Positions 50,166 to 59,407 of a DNA stretch of 64,000 bases are shown here, piece by piece. Position 1 is the stretch's first letter. Each line of letters begins with the position of its first letter. The translations under genes and the position numbers were made by a program. The notes below the pieces were generated by a model. The model had not been told where the DNA came from. It saw nothing but the letters and a program-made list of their open reading frames with translations, and made no database searches. Where the stretch lies: contig NC_067207.1 in NCBI RefSeq assembly GCF_026262505.1, positions 24,706,082 through 24,770,081 on the forward strand, in the 5' to 3' direction. Origin of the DNA: Trichomonas vaginalis G3 (taxonomy: Eukaryota; Parabasalia; Trichomonadida; Trichomonadidae).

Positions 50166-51124
50166 ATGACGAATCCAAACAAGGACCCCTATGTTTCTAA
50201 AGCGACAAAGAAAGCACTCATGATAAAAATCTTTAGTTCAACACCAAATGCTTGGTTTATGGATATCTTGGAAAACATTCCGAGAGTTAGAACAGATGGA
50301 CCACCATACTGGCTAATATTTGTCGGTCAAAACACAAGATACTGTGAAGCCATACCATTATGGTCCAAAAATATTTTAGATGTGAAAACTGCTTTGACAA
50401 TATTCGTTGACAAATACCATCCAACAAAACTGACATCTGACTGTGAAAGTTCTTTCAAATCAGATGATGTAAAAAACTATCTGCGTTCAAAAAATGTAAA
50501 CCAATATTTCATTGTCGACCAAAACCATTCTGCTCTTGGTGTCATTGACGGTTGTATAAAAATGTTAAGAGACTTAAACCAACCACAAGGTGGTGAAGCA
50601 AATGAAATGTCATATGACGACAAATATAGACACTTCTCCATGGCAAAGATGAGACAAGTTTTAAATATTTACAATAGCCGTAAACAAAAAGGTTTGGGAA
50701 ACCACTCCCCGAAGAAATGAAAAACAACCCTGACTTAGAGAAAGACTATATATTTAATAATTTAGTCAAAAGAGACAAACAAGAAAGAATGCCGGGCTTC
50801 AAACTTCAGAAAGGTGACAAAGTAAAAATAGAAATACCTAAACGCGACCCATATGAAAATACTATTGACTATGACAACAATGGGAACCCGACAGGTACTC
50901 ACATTCGTGTTCGTAAAAATAGAAGAAAGTATACAAGAGAATATTATGAAGTTTTAGGCAAACATGGCAAAATGTACACACTGCAAGCAGAAGATAAAAC
51001 TACTATTGCCAGACCTCGTTTCAAACTTGTCAAAGTTCAAGGTGGTATACTTTCAAAGACAGTTCCTAACAAATATAAGACAACTCCTGACGAATATGCT
51101 AAAGAAGTTGAAAATGACGACTAA
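50166..51124 (+). pseudogene. Polinton integrase (DDE), second type
   Basis: Front with a helical N-terminal part (KATKKALMIKIFSSTPNAWF), the first catalytic-core strand (WFMDILENIPR...YWLIFVGQN), LTSDCESSFKSDDVKNYL, the QNHSALGVIDGCIKMLRDLN helix, a basic linker and a C-terminal small barrel with KLQKGDKVKIEIPKRD and YYEVLGKHGKMYTLQ. It is the retroviral-integrase-type recombinase typical of Polintons. Overlaps the antisense fibre gene by four bases. Broken, about one break. Confidence 0.8.
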
Positions 51125-52530
51125 GCATTTCTATACCATGCGTAAACTGTCATGTAAGGTGGCATGTAGTCTTTACTTTGTCCCGTTGTTTGCGTATATC
51201 CTGAAACGTGATGTGTATGGTTTCCTCCTCCCTCAGTGTTACTCCAGTAACAATTTATAGCAAACTTAACGTTGTCTTTAACATCATATCCTTTACCTTT
51301 TATCATTGCTGACCAATCCCAATATCTATGCTTATGCCAACCTGCTTGAGATGTACTTAAATCTATGTAGTGACTGTGTGCAGGTAAATTTTCACCTGAA
51401 ATCGTTTTACTTCCACCTGTTTCCTTTGAAGAGTTTGCACAATACAAAAACCTGTCGACTATTTGAGTCCAAGTTCCAAAACCCAGAACTGTTTCTGGTC
51501 TGGTAGAGTTCATTGACGTATAAATAGAGCCTATAGGATATAATGTTTGAAGTATTTCTGTCTTTAATGTTTGAAGCTCTGTTTTGTCTGCTTTCTTGTC
51601 ATATAAATCTTGAGCAGTGAATTTAATATTATGTTCATCCTTCATGACATAAACATCTTTACATCTAATGTTTCTCATCGTCGTTATGTTGTCATCCGAT
51701 GTTAAACCTTGTGGAAAGTTAGGAGGTTTACAATATAATGCATCCCCACCAGTTTCTTCAACCGTTCCTTCAATACTTTCTATAGCAACAGTTGTAAAGA
51801 AATCATGTGTATGAGTCTTATTTGCTTTCTTCTCTAACTCATCGTTAACATAAGTTTTATCTGCTTTAAGGTCTAAACATCCTGAAACCCATCCTGTATC
51901 AGCTTTAGTTTTTAAAATCTTCGATGTCCATTCATGATACCATTCAGCCCTTTCTATAATTTCATTATCTTTTTCATCCACATATTCCTTATCTGCTTTC
52001 TTCTCTAACTTACTAGCCACATATTCCTCATCCGCTTTCTTTTCAAGGCTAACGTTTAAGTCTGTTATTTCAGATATAGAATGTATATGAGTCTTTTTAG
52101 AATATTCGTTTTCAGCTCTTGTCACTTCACTTGACATTTTATTGTCAACATATGTTTTGTCTGCTAGTTCAGGATGAGTATGTTCTTTTGTTGCATAAGC
52201 ATTGTTAGCTCTTTCTTCTTCTTTTGCTATTGCATCGTCTACATATTCTTTGTCAGCTTTGTTGTCAACATCTGCTTTCAAAAGAAGTTCATTTATAGGT
52301 TTCTCGTTTAAAGTTCCTTTTGTTGGATTTATACAGACAGTATGGTTCTTATTGTCTTGAAATAGAAACTCATCTGTCATTGGGTTTAATGTCAGTTTTA
52401 AGTTTCCTTCTTTCAATGACTCAGATATCTTAGAATAGTTTGAAAAGTTTGTTGTGTTCTTATTTAGAGCTTGCATAATGAGTTGTCGGTTGTGTTGTAT
52501 TTCTCTCATGGAAGCAATATCTTTCGACAT
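51121..52530 (-). CDS. Phage-like trimeric tail fibre, whole copy (469 aa)
   Basis: N-terminal anchor MSKDIASMREIQHNRQLIMQ, a beta/helix neck (LKLTLNPMTDEFLFQ), then a long shaft of short coiled-coil units spaced by KADKEYVD / KADKTYVN motifs and HTHxxS turns. The tip domain follows: LYPIGSIYTSMNSTRP, LGFGTWTQIVDRFLYC, LPAHSHYIDL, GGGNHTHHVSG and DYMPPYMTVYAWYR. The tip matches phage tail-fibre/collar ends that chelate metal through His-x-His pairs. A host-binding spike for the virion is the natural reading. Looks whole. Confidence 0.8.
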   Translation of the reverse strand: MSKDIASMREIQHNRQLIMQALNKNTTNFSNYSKISESLKEGNLKLTLNPMTDEFLFQDNKNHTVCINPTKGTLNEKPINELLLKADVDNKADKEYVDDAIAKEEERANNAYATKEHTHPELADKTYVDNKMSSEVTRAENEYSKKTHIHSISEITDLNVSLEKKADEEYVASKLEKKADKEYVDEKDNEIIERAEWYHEWTSKILKTKADTGWVSGCLDLKADKTYVNDELEKKANKTHTHDFFTTVAIESIEGTVEETGGDALYCKPPNFPQGLTSDDNITTMRNIRCKDVYVMKDEHNIKFTAQDLYDKKADKTELQTLKTEILQTLYPIGSIYTSMNSTRPETVLGFGTWTQIVDRFLYCANSSKETGGSKTISGENLPAHSHYIDLSTSQAGWHKHRYWDWSAMIKGKGYDVKDNVKFAINCYWSNTEGGGNHTHHVSGYTQTTGQSKDYMPPYMTVYAWYRNA

Positions 52531-52548
52531 TTTTATTCTAGATAAAAT

Positions 52549-53394
52549 ATGCTTCCAATAGAAAAAGAAAATTCAAGAGTTGCTACAACTAAACCATTAG
52601 ATGAACTTTTTACTAATGTCGGTCAAAAGTTTGAGACAGAGACCGTAAAGCATGAAGGCTATCGTTTTGACTACCCATTAAGATGGCTAAGAGACCCATC
52701 TGTCACAAAAGCTATTGGCTTTCGTAGAATGAAGTTCATTTCAGAAGCCATACATGGTTTCCCATTTACGGTCGGTTTTGAAGTTCGATACTATAACAAA
52801 GAAAAACGTATGTATGAGAAATTTGAACAGGGAAAACTTTTACAAGTTAGTTTGCTTGTAAACTTAGAAACAACTCTTCAAGCTTTTCAAGAAAAAATAA
52901 ACGATATCTATATCGAATATGCAAACAGTATAACATTGACGAAGGAGAATACCATCTCGATATTATTTATGACAGGAAAAATGCAACTGTTAAAATCAAT
53001 AGAATAGAAGACCTTGGAGAAAACGTTTATATTTCTACAAAATATAACAACTTGGCATGGTATAGATTTATGAGGATGTTAAATCAGCCTGCAGCATATC
53101 CAGTACACCCAGACTTTTATGAAGTCGAAAACCCTAATGGAACATATGAAAATGTTTTCGACCAAGATGCTATTATTGTTCATGCTTCATTTTCTGGCGC
53201 CCAAAACTCTTTCTTATGCTTGGCAAATGACTTTTACGAAAAACCTACAAAGTTATACGAACCACAAGTGGAAGTATTTCAGACTTTCAAGTATGGTTTA
53301 CTACAGATGGAAGAAAAAGAATAATTCCATTATACCATGCGTTTTACTTAGAACTTAGTTTCATATACAACTACTATCGAACGGTAAAAATATA
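52549..53394 (+). pseudogene. Vertex-protein candidate, second type
   Basis: Starts MLPIEKENSRVATTKPLDEL, 18 bp from the divergent fibre start. Blocks: FDYPLRWLRDPSVTKAIGFR, a helix, VFDQDAIIVHASFSGAQNSF, and a final strand set with FYLELSFIYNY. The shared promoter with the fibre supports a fibre-base or vertex role. Same family as 12411-13294 and 47698-48557. Broken, about two breaks. Confidence 0.5.
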
Positions 53395-53399
53395 ATTTT

Positions 53400-53645
53400 T
53401 TAATATACCGGTTGTGGTGTTGGATTTGGTTGCCAACTAGACTGTGGTGCAGGTTCAGGCTGTTGTATAACAGGAGCTTGTTCTTCTGGTTCAGGGTCTT
53501 TAGGTATAATACCAACGAACTGACCTACCCTTTTACCAATATTTTTGACTCCGTTCCAAATTCCTCTTCCTACGGTTTTTATTCCATTCCATATACCTCT
53601 TCCAACATTTCGAAAGAAGTTTCCTATCTTACTGAAGAAACCCAT
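53400..53645 (-). CDS. Amphipathic GRGIWNG-repeat peptide (81 aa), copy 2
   Basis: MGFFSKIGNFFRNVGRGIWN, then GIKTVGRGIWNGVKNIGKRV, and a Pro/Glu/Gln tail. Same as 17702-17944 apart from a few substitutions that keep the amphipathic pattern. Probably a membrane-active minor capsid peptide (inference). Frame whole. Confidence 0.5.
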   Translation of the reverse strand: MGFFSKIGNFFRNVGRGIWNGIKTVGRGIWNGVKNIGKRVGQFVGIIPKDPEPEEQAPVIQQPEPAPQSSWQPNPTPQPVY

Positions 53646-53663
53646 TTTACTATATGTAAAAAT

Positions 53664-54027
53664 CTAATGTCCGCCTAGTCTCTTACGTTTCCTGTTGAGT
53701 TCCATAGCATTCTTTAACTGGAGCTCATACATTCTGTTTCTCCTCTGGTAGAAAACATATTCTGGGTCAACTCCTGTGTTCGCGTCATCTGCATAAAGTT
53801 GTTTATATCCCACTTCAGGGTTTGTATAAAACTCTTTCCATCTCATATTTGCATACCATGGTGGCAAACCTAAACGCAGCGTCATTTGACATGGCAGTTT
53901 GCATTTGTACATCTGTTGGCACTTGACCATAGTTTGCCATTGCAGTTTGTATTCTAACTTCATTTGGAATATTCTCTGGGTTTGGTTGTCCAGGTTGCTG
54001 TGCATTCGCTAAGTTCTGTGCGTCCAT
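53664..54027 (-). pseudogene. Basic-tailed virion protein candidate, copy 2
   Basis: As 17963-18326: front MDAQNLANAQQPGQPNPENI, repeated IQTAMANYG-type phrase, end NRKRKRLGGH. Broken, about one break. Confidence 0.4.
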
Positions 54028-54050
54028 TTAATATTAGATAAAAATATCTC

Positions 54051-54183
54051 TTACGAGTACATATACTGAACATTTGCAGGCATTGGTTCATCTTCATATT
54101 CTCTGTACTTTTCTGCCACGTCAAAAGAAATAAATGACACAATGGAAAAAACCTAAAACAAGTAGTCCTATTTCAAACCACAT
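54051..54183 (-). pseudogene. Single-pass membrane peptide, copy 2
   Basis: Homologue of the 43-aa protein at 18350-18481, with the same hydrophobic segment (MWFEIGLLVLGFFHCVIY) and acidic tail. Broken, one break. Confidence 0.4.
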
Positions 54184-54202
54184 TTACTTACTAATAAAAT
54201 TT

Positions 54203-54990
54203 CTTTGTTATGACACTTTCTCTCGGTTTATAGGACCTCTCTCATATTCTATCTTGTCATATCTAAACTCATAGTCATGTATGTCCTCTAACCATCTCAT
54301 AACGGTTTCCAAACCACTTTTATCGGATGTAAAGTAAAAGCATGGATGGTTATGTAAAACGTCTAAAGTTTCTAAAGAGTCTCTCAAAGTCCAGTCTACT
54401 TGGTATTGAAAATCCCATGTGTTAAAGAACGGCGGGTCCACTATAAAGAAAACATTTTCCTTGTCTTTATATTTTTCATACAACTCTGTCCAATGACATC
54501 TCACAAACTCTATACCCTCAATATATTTTTCTATGTCCTCTTTGAAAACATTTGTATAGTTAAGATATAAAACTTTTGACATAAGTGTTTCAATGTCATG
54601 AACTCTTATAGAACCACTATATAATAGTCTAGCAGATATACTATCCCAGTCTATATATTCTGCTTTTTTCAAAACCTCTCTCACAATATTTTTGTTATCT
54701 AATGGTATACGTTTCCATCTTACCTATAGGTATCTTTTCTTTTAACTCTTTCAATAATATTGTTTGTGTCTGGAATAATGTTTGAGACGGTCCATATAGT
54801 TGTCGAAGTCATTGCATATAATCTTTGAGTCTGGGAATATTGTATGGCACAAATGGGATATATAGAAACTTCCACCGAACAAATCTACAAATGTTAGACC
54901 ATTCGGTAGTTTCTTAAGTTCTCTCAATATAATATCTTTACATCTACTCTTATTTCCAAAGAACGGTAACGGTGGTTTTGTAAAATTCAT
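54203..54990 (-). pseudogene. Dam-like (D12 class) N6-adenine DNA methylase, copy 2
   Basis: Starts MNFTKPPLPFFGNKSRCKDI, the PF-x-G-x-K N-terminal motif of D12-class adenine methylases. FVDLFGGSFYISH (AdoMet-binding motif I), NDFDNYMDRL, a helical recognition region and the catalytic IVDPPFFNTWDFQYQVDW follow. The family methylates adenine N6, often in GATC. Trichomonas has been reported to carry 6-methyladenine and Maverick-linked methylases. Terminal location beside the right tip. Broken, two or three breaks. Confidence 0.75.
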
Positions 54991-55087
54991 TTATATATAA
55001 TAATAAAAATGTTTTTCCCTGAAAAGTGACAGAAAAGTGACAAAACATGAAAACATATATAATTTGTGAAAAGTGACACATTATATA

Positions 55088-55219
55088 ATGTTTTCGACCC
55101 AGAAGAAGGCTTCTTCCCAGAAGCAATGGAGGAAGAAGAAGAGTCCTCCGAATTCACACCAGAAGACTAACAATTTTCCGAATAAAAACTTCATTTATAC
55201 TAAACATCTTCGGGGCTAG
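55088..55219 (+). CDS. 43-aa basic protein ending inside the tip hairpin, copy 2
   Basis: MFSTQKKASSQKQWRKKKSP, then an Asn/Lys-rich part ending in YTKHLRG. The stop codon TAG is the CTAG of the terminal hairpin itself. The first 42 codons are unchanged relative to 19382, which hints at selection or recent copying. TTATATA precedes the start. Function unknown. Confidence 0.4.
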   Translation: MFSTQKKASSQKQWRKKKSPPNSHQKTNNFPNKNFIYTKHLRG

Positions 55220-55247
55220 AGGGCACGAAGTGCCTGGAAGCCCCACT
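55212..55247. repeat. Right tip hairpin with GGCAC-GAA-GTGCC
   Basis: Outer arms GGGGCT...AGCCCC and the inner hairpin with a sequence different from the tips at 19506 and 20333 but fully base-paired. Ends CCCCACT; flank ACCTTTTTTTT. Confidence 0.8.
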
Positions 55248-56283
55248 ACCTTTTTTTTATTTAATCTGTTTTTCTTTTTTTATTTTAAATAATTGAATAT
55301 TTATAGTTGTTATGGGTCTTACATCATGTAAAACGAATTTTCTTAAAGTAAATTTACTTTTTCTTCAATCTTTCTTACATATTTATTAAAAAAAAATTAT
55401 CCAAAAAAAGATGTTTTCGAATGAAAAAAAATAGAAAAATCTTCATTTATAGTCTTTCTTGAATGTATACGTTTTGATTTTTTTCTTTTTTAAAAAATTC
55501 AATTTCTAGAAAAATCGAGAAAAAATCATTTTCTTCTATTTTTTAGGACGCCATACCCATTGAAATCTCCTCTCAGGACGCCATAAACTATTCAATTATG
55601 GTGTAAACTTCTCAAAAATTGAATAGTTTACATCAGGACACCTTAGGACGCCAAACCTTTACGCGCCCAATTCATAAGATGAATTTGGGTAAAAAACACA
55701 TTTTCATCAAGAGATTAAGACTTACTGTGAAAGTAGCATATTCAATCAAACTAATCTCAAACTAATTTATCTTGATGTTTGTCACTTTTTAAAAATTCTG
55801 GGATGACAGTTTTTGTTATTTGAACTGATTTTCATGAAAATGTTCTTTGAATTTCAAACTTGTGGAATAGATTCATAATTAAATGACGATTTTTGAGTAT
55901 CTGTAATCTAATGTTCCTTTGGTAATGACTTTAATAATGTTCTCTTGGTTTACCATTCATCCTTTTTTAATAATTTTATTTACATGAAATATTTTCATCC
56001 ATAATGATTCGTCATCATTCTTTTATTGGCAAGATTTAAAAATTTGTTGTACTTATAGGCAAACATTCATTATAGCAGCTGTCACACTGATTAAGTATAC
56101 TTTTATAAGCAGATATTAAAAATACTCATAAAATTTGACTATTCACATTTTCATTGGAATAAGTGATATTTCGAATATGCTTACTAAAAAAGGGTTGAAA
56201 TTATTTTAAAATAGTACACGCAAATTTTTATGCAAAAAATTAAATTAAAAAATAAGAGATATAAACGATTTGATTCGATTTGA
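55248..56283. other. Host intergenic DNA
   Basis: AT-rich and gene-free. Around 55546-55665 the string AGGACGCCA occurs three times, and an inverted pair TAAACTATTCAATT (55584-55597) / AATTGAATAGTTTA (55617-55630) lies among them; this may be the control region of a host gene or a small mobile remnant. Nothing else seen. Confidence 0.5.
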
Positions 56284-57309
56284 TTAACGTCTATAAATCT
56301 TATGTGAATAACACCTAATACCTTCAGTAAAAGTACGAAAATGTGTATTGTTAATGAAATAAAATAATTGATTTGCTGAATATTTTTCATTATATTCGTA
56401 AGTAAATTCGATGGTAATTTTATGCTGCCCAAGAGCAAGAGTATTTGGAATGGTTATATTGATCTTGAATGAAAAATTCTTTGGAAATTCTTCAGATTGA
56501 GATTGATAATTCTTTGTAAATTCTGTAATTGGAATATAATCAATTTTTATTTGAATATCAGGTTCGTCATCGGTGTAAAGATTTGAAATATTACCTGTCA
56601 CAGAAATGTTTTTGTTTTTGTTATGTATAAATGTTCGATTATTTTGTGTCGTAAGTGTTAAAACTGGAATTTGTTTGAAGTAAATTTTCTTTGAATAATT
56701 ATTTGTACTTTCACCAAGATCAGTTACTCCCCATACTTTAAGAGTAGAATAGTCTTTGCCAGAAATTGAATCAGAAAACGGACAATAACCATCAAAACTA
56801 TATGTATGAATAGCGATATTTGGAGATATTCTTCCGGTTAATGAAATTTGATCACCATCATCATATTTACATAAAATGCTAATGCTATCTCCTTTAAATA
56901 TTCCATGACCTTTGATATTAACTCCTTGATCTGTAGTTGTGTTGTAAAGAATTTTTTCAAGATTTTCAACATATATTGTAGATTTAATATCATATTCAAA
57001 ATCAACTGAAGCAATGTTTGAAAATAAACCATTTCCGTAGATAAGTTGAGTATGTAATGTGTGAGTTCCAAATGATAATGTACTTGAAATAACACATGAA
57101 TAATCATATGATTGAGATCCGATATCTTTAGTTATTTCTGAAGAATTAAAGTCATCAATCCATACTTTAAGTTTCAATGGTGATTGTTCTTCTTCTGTAT
57201 GATAAATTAATGAAACGTTACCTGTGACATATCGATCTTCTGGAAAAACTAATTTTTGTTTTGTTATATACGAAAACGATAAAAACAGTTTGACAGAAAA
57301 GTGACAACT
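56284..57309 (-). pseudogene. Host surface-type protein with beta-sandwich repeats, front missing
   Basis: Open minus-strand frame without an ATG in its front part. It shows three repeats of a ~90-residue beta-sandwich pattern: a strand ending in VTGN (YVTGNVSLIYHTEE; ISVTGNISNLYTDD), a polar middle, a PNTLALGQHKITIEFTYEY-type strand pair, then a Phe/Tyr-rich strand (NQLFYFIN). This G-x-H-x-hydrophobic layout is common in large Trichomonas surface proteins with Ig- or cadherin-like repeats. It ends with a short basic tail (SHKIYRR) and has no membrane anchor. A fragment of a longer gene is likely, with its front lost near the adjoining repeat array. Confidence 0.5.
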
Positions 57310-57402
57310 TTACGTGTCAAAAATATAAAAAGTGATATTTTATTCATCATTATCTTCTTCATAATTTATTTCATATTCTTCGTCTTACCAACAAAAGATG
57401 GG
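57310..57402. other. Short link between host gene fragment and array
   Basis: AT-rich. On the minus strand one frame gives a short acidic string (DEEYEINYEEDNDE) then a stop, like the cytosolic end of a trichomonad surface protein, but it is preceded by a stop. GACAGAAAAGTGACAA just to its left (57291-57306) also occurs near the tips at 19322 and 55029. Confidence 0.3.
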
Positions 57403-58373
57403 AATGTGAACAATTGCGGGCAATTTTTAGCCATTTTGGCTTGGAACTAGAGCCTGCGAGGTACATGGATAGTATCAGTACCTCACAGGCTCTAGTTCTC
57501 TATATGGCGCCGAGAAATTTTGGTGAAATGTGGTCGCATTTCACCAAAATTTTTTCGGCGCCATAGGATGAATTGGAGGGTGAGAGATATTATTTCATAC
57601 AATACTACTCTCACCCTCCAATTCCCAGCCAAAATGGCTAAAAATTGCCCGCAATGTGAACAATTGCGGGCAATTTTTAGCCATTTTGGCTTGGAACTAG
57701 AGCCTGCGAGGTACATGGATAGTATCAGTACCTCACAGGCTCTAGTTCTCTATATGGCGCCGAGAAATTTTGGTGAAATGTGGTCGCATTTCACCAAAAT
57801 TTTTTCGGCGCCATAGGATGAATTGGAGGGTGAGAGATATTATTTCATACAATACTACTCTCACCCTCCAATTCCCAGCCAAAATGGCTAAAAATTGCCC
57901 GCAATGTGAACAATTGCGGGCAATTTTTAGCCATTTTGGCTTGGAACTAGAGCCTGCGAGGTACATGGATAGTATCAGTACCTCACAGGCTCTAGTTCTC
58001 TATATGGCGCCGAGAAATTTTGGTGAAATGTGGTCGCATTTCACCAAAATTTTTTCGGCGCCATAGGATGAATTGGAGGGTGAGAGATATTATTTCATAC
58101 AATACTACTCTCACCCTCCAATTCCCAGCCAAAATGGCTAAAAATTGCCCGCAATGTGAACAATTGCGGGCAATTTTTAGCCATTTTGGCTTGGAACTAG
58201 AGCCTGCGAGGTACATGGATAGTATCAGTACCTCACAGGCTCTAGTTCTCTATATGGCGCCGAGAAATTTTGGTGAAATGTGGTCGCATTTCACCAAAAT
58301 TTTTTCGGCGCCATAGGATGAATTGGAGGGTGAGAGATATTATTTCATACAATACTACTCTCACCCTCAATTT
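57403..58373. repeat. 250-bp tandem array made of nested inverted repeats
   Basis: Three full 250-bp units (starting 57411, 57661, 57911) and a partial fourth (58161 to about 58373), virtually identical to one another. In the first unit four inverted pairs cover most of the DNA: an outer 28-bp pair (57414-57441 with 57627-57654), a 21-bp pair (57444-57464 with 57478-57498), a ~28-bp pair (57503-57530 with 57537-57565) and a 17-bp pair (57570-57586 with 57608-57624). Each unit could fold into a four-way, cloverleaf-like shape. Open frames in both strands are by-products. No transposase seen. Confidence 0.9.
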
Positions 58374-58375
58374 TA

Positions 58376-59407
58376 ATTACTTAAACTCATTCTATTTTTT
58401 TGACATGTAAATGTCACTTTTACTGAGATCTGACACAATGTCAGATCTCTTTTTTTCGTATATAAGAGTTTGTCTGTACTAACATTGATCAAACATGAAA
58501 TTGGAAATGCTGCATAACAAATTGCTGTAGATATATGTGTGTTATTAATAGATATTGAATCAACTGGTGATAATTCATTAAAGTTTGAATTAGAAATGTA
58601 TGTATTTGATGTGATGAAACATGAAGAAACTTCAATGATTGAATCTTGAATCATATCGAATAAAGAATACCCTTTGTTGTTTGCAATAATACTATCTGAA
58701 ATCAAAACTCTATTGGTTCCAAATAAATAAATAACACCATTACTGTCACTTATTGTCAAACTGCATTCGTTAGAAATGATGTTGCAGTGGTGGATATTAG
58801 TATTACATTGATAATGATACAAACAACTTCTAGATTCGCATACATTTTCAATAAATGTTGAATAAGAAACAGTTGCAGTGTTCTGAGTTACAGATTGATC
58901 GTAACTAGAAACTCCATCAATTTTGTAAACTGAATATATTCTAGATATAAATGAATTAGAAATATTAACATTATTTATAACAATTTTTCCGAACTTATGA
59001 CAAATTGGTGCTGATGTACCTCGACTTCCTGTGATAGTTGATTCATTCATGTAATTTTGGTCTCTATTAAATGAAGATTCAAAATAAGAATGTGGGTATT
59101 TATTATAAGTAACTGTATCAAAACTGCAAACTCGATCTTGTACACATTGGCCGTATTGATTGTAAATATTTCCACCTTCTTCTGCAGCGCCTTGGTTTGC
59201 AGCAAAAACACAATCTGAAACAAGAAGTTCACTACTGTGGAAATTATCTATTTTTATAATTCGTGAACTGTGATTCTGAAATAAAACTCCGTAAACATGA
59301 TATCTTCCTTCTAAAAGTGAAGAAAGCTTTGAATTAGTTGTATGATTGACTGTTGGCTCAGAGCGGTAATAGTCATTCCAAGCTGCTCTGATAAATAAAA
59401 AATTCAT
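58376..59407 (-). CDS. Pmp-like parallel beta-helix surface protein, end lost
   Basis: Host gene of 344 residues starting MNFLFIRAAWNDYYRSEPTV. It is rich in short strand repeats with Asn ladders and the motifs AEEGGNIYN and STFIENV, close to the GGx and FxxN motifs of chlamydial/trichomonad Pmp proteins. Several Cys occur (CVFAANQ, CESRSCLYHYQC). Such proteins form right-handed beta helices on the cell surface. A full member would carry a membrane span and short cytosolic tail; here the frame ends beside the 250-bp array with a short odd tail, so the 3' end was probably lost or replaced by the array. No signal peptide is obvious. Confidence 0.55.
58425..58449. repeat. 11-bp-arm hairpin near the end of the Pmp-like gene
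   Basis: Perfect arms GAGATCTGACA / TGTCAGATCTC around a CAA loop, preceded by TGACAT-GTAA-ATGTCA (58401-58416). It lies within the last codons of the frame and next to the array. It may be a 3'-end signal or a small inserted palindrome. Confidence 0.65.

Larger units (their letters stand above)
32456..55247. mobile_element. Second Polinton type, near-complete copy
   Basis: Runs from inside the structural gene to the right tip hairpin at 55247; only the left ~2 kb is missing. Gene order: structural protein, major capsid, CCG protein, minor capsid candidate, SF3 helicase, possible ssDNA-binding protein, packaging ATPase, two KilA-N genes, 312-aa gene, a repeat-rich zone, a divergent odd pair, vertex candidate, minor proteins, integrase, fibre, second vertex candidate, amphipathic peptide, membrane peptide, Dam-like methylase. 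No PolB seen. Taking the left part from 20333, a full element would be about 23-25 kb. Several large genes look whole; about ten to fifteen breaks overall. Recent. Confidence 0.8.

Noticed and set aside
20333-55247. A single giant 35-kb Polinton
   Set aside because: The same genes recur two or three times within it and the order restarts twice, so it is a chain of partial copies (real or assembled), not one large element.
57343-57388. Acidic string DEEYEINYEEDNDE as the lost tail of the Pmp-like gene
   Set aside because: Plausible for a trichomonad surface protein tail, but a stop precedes it and the array intervenes, so linkage cannot be shown.
57492-58316. Repeated open frames of 74 and 98 codons on both strands
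   Set aside because: They are by-products of the 250-bp inverted-repeat units; reading both strands open at fixed period is expected from such palindromic DNA.
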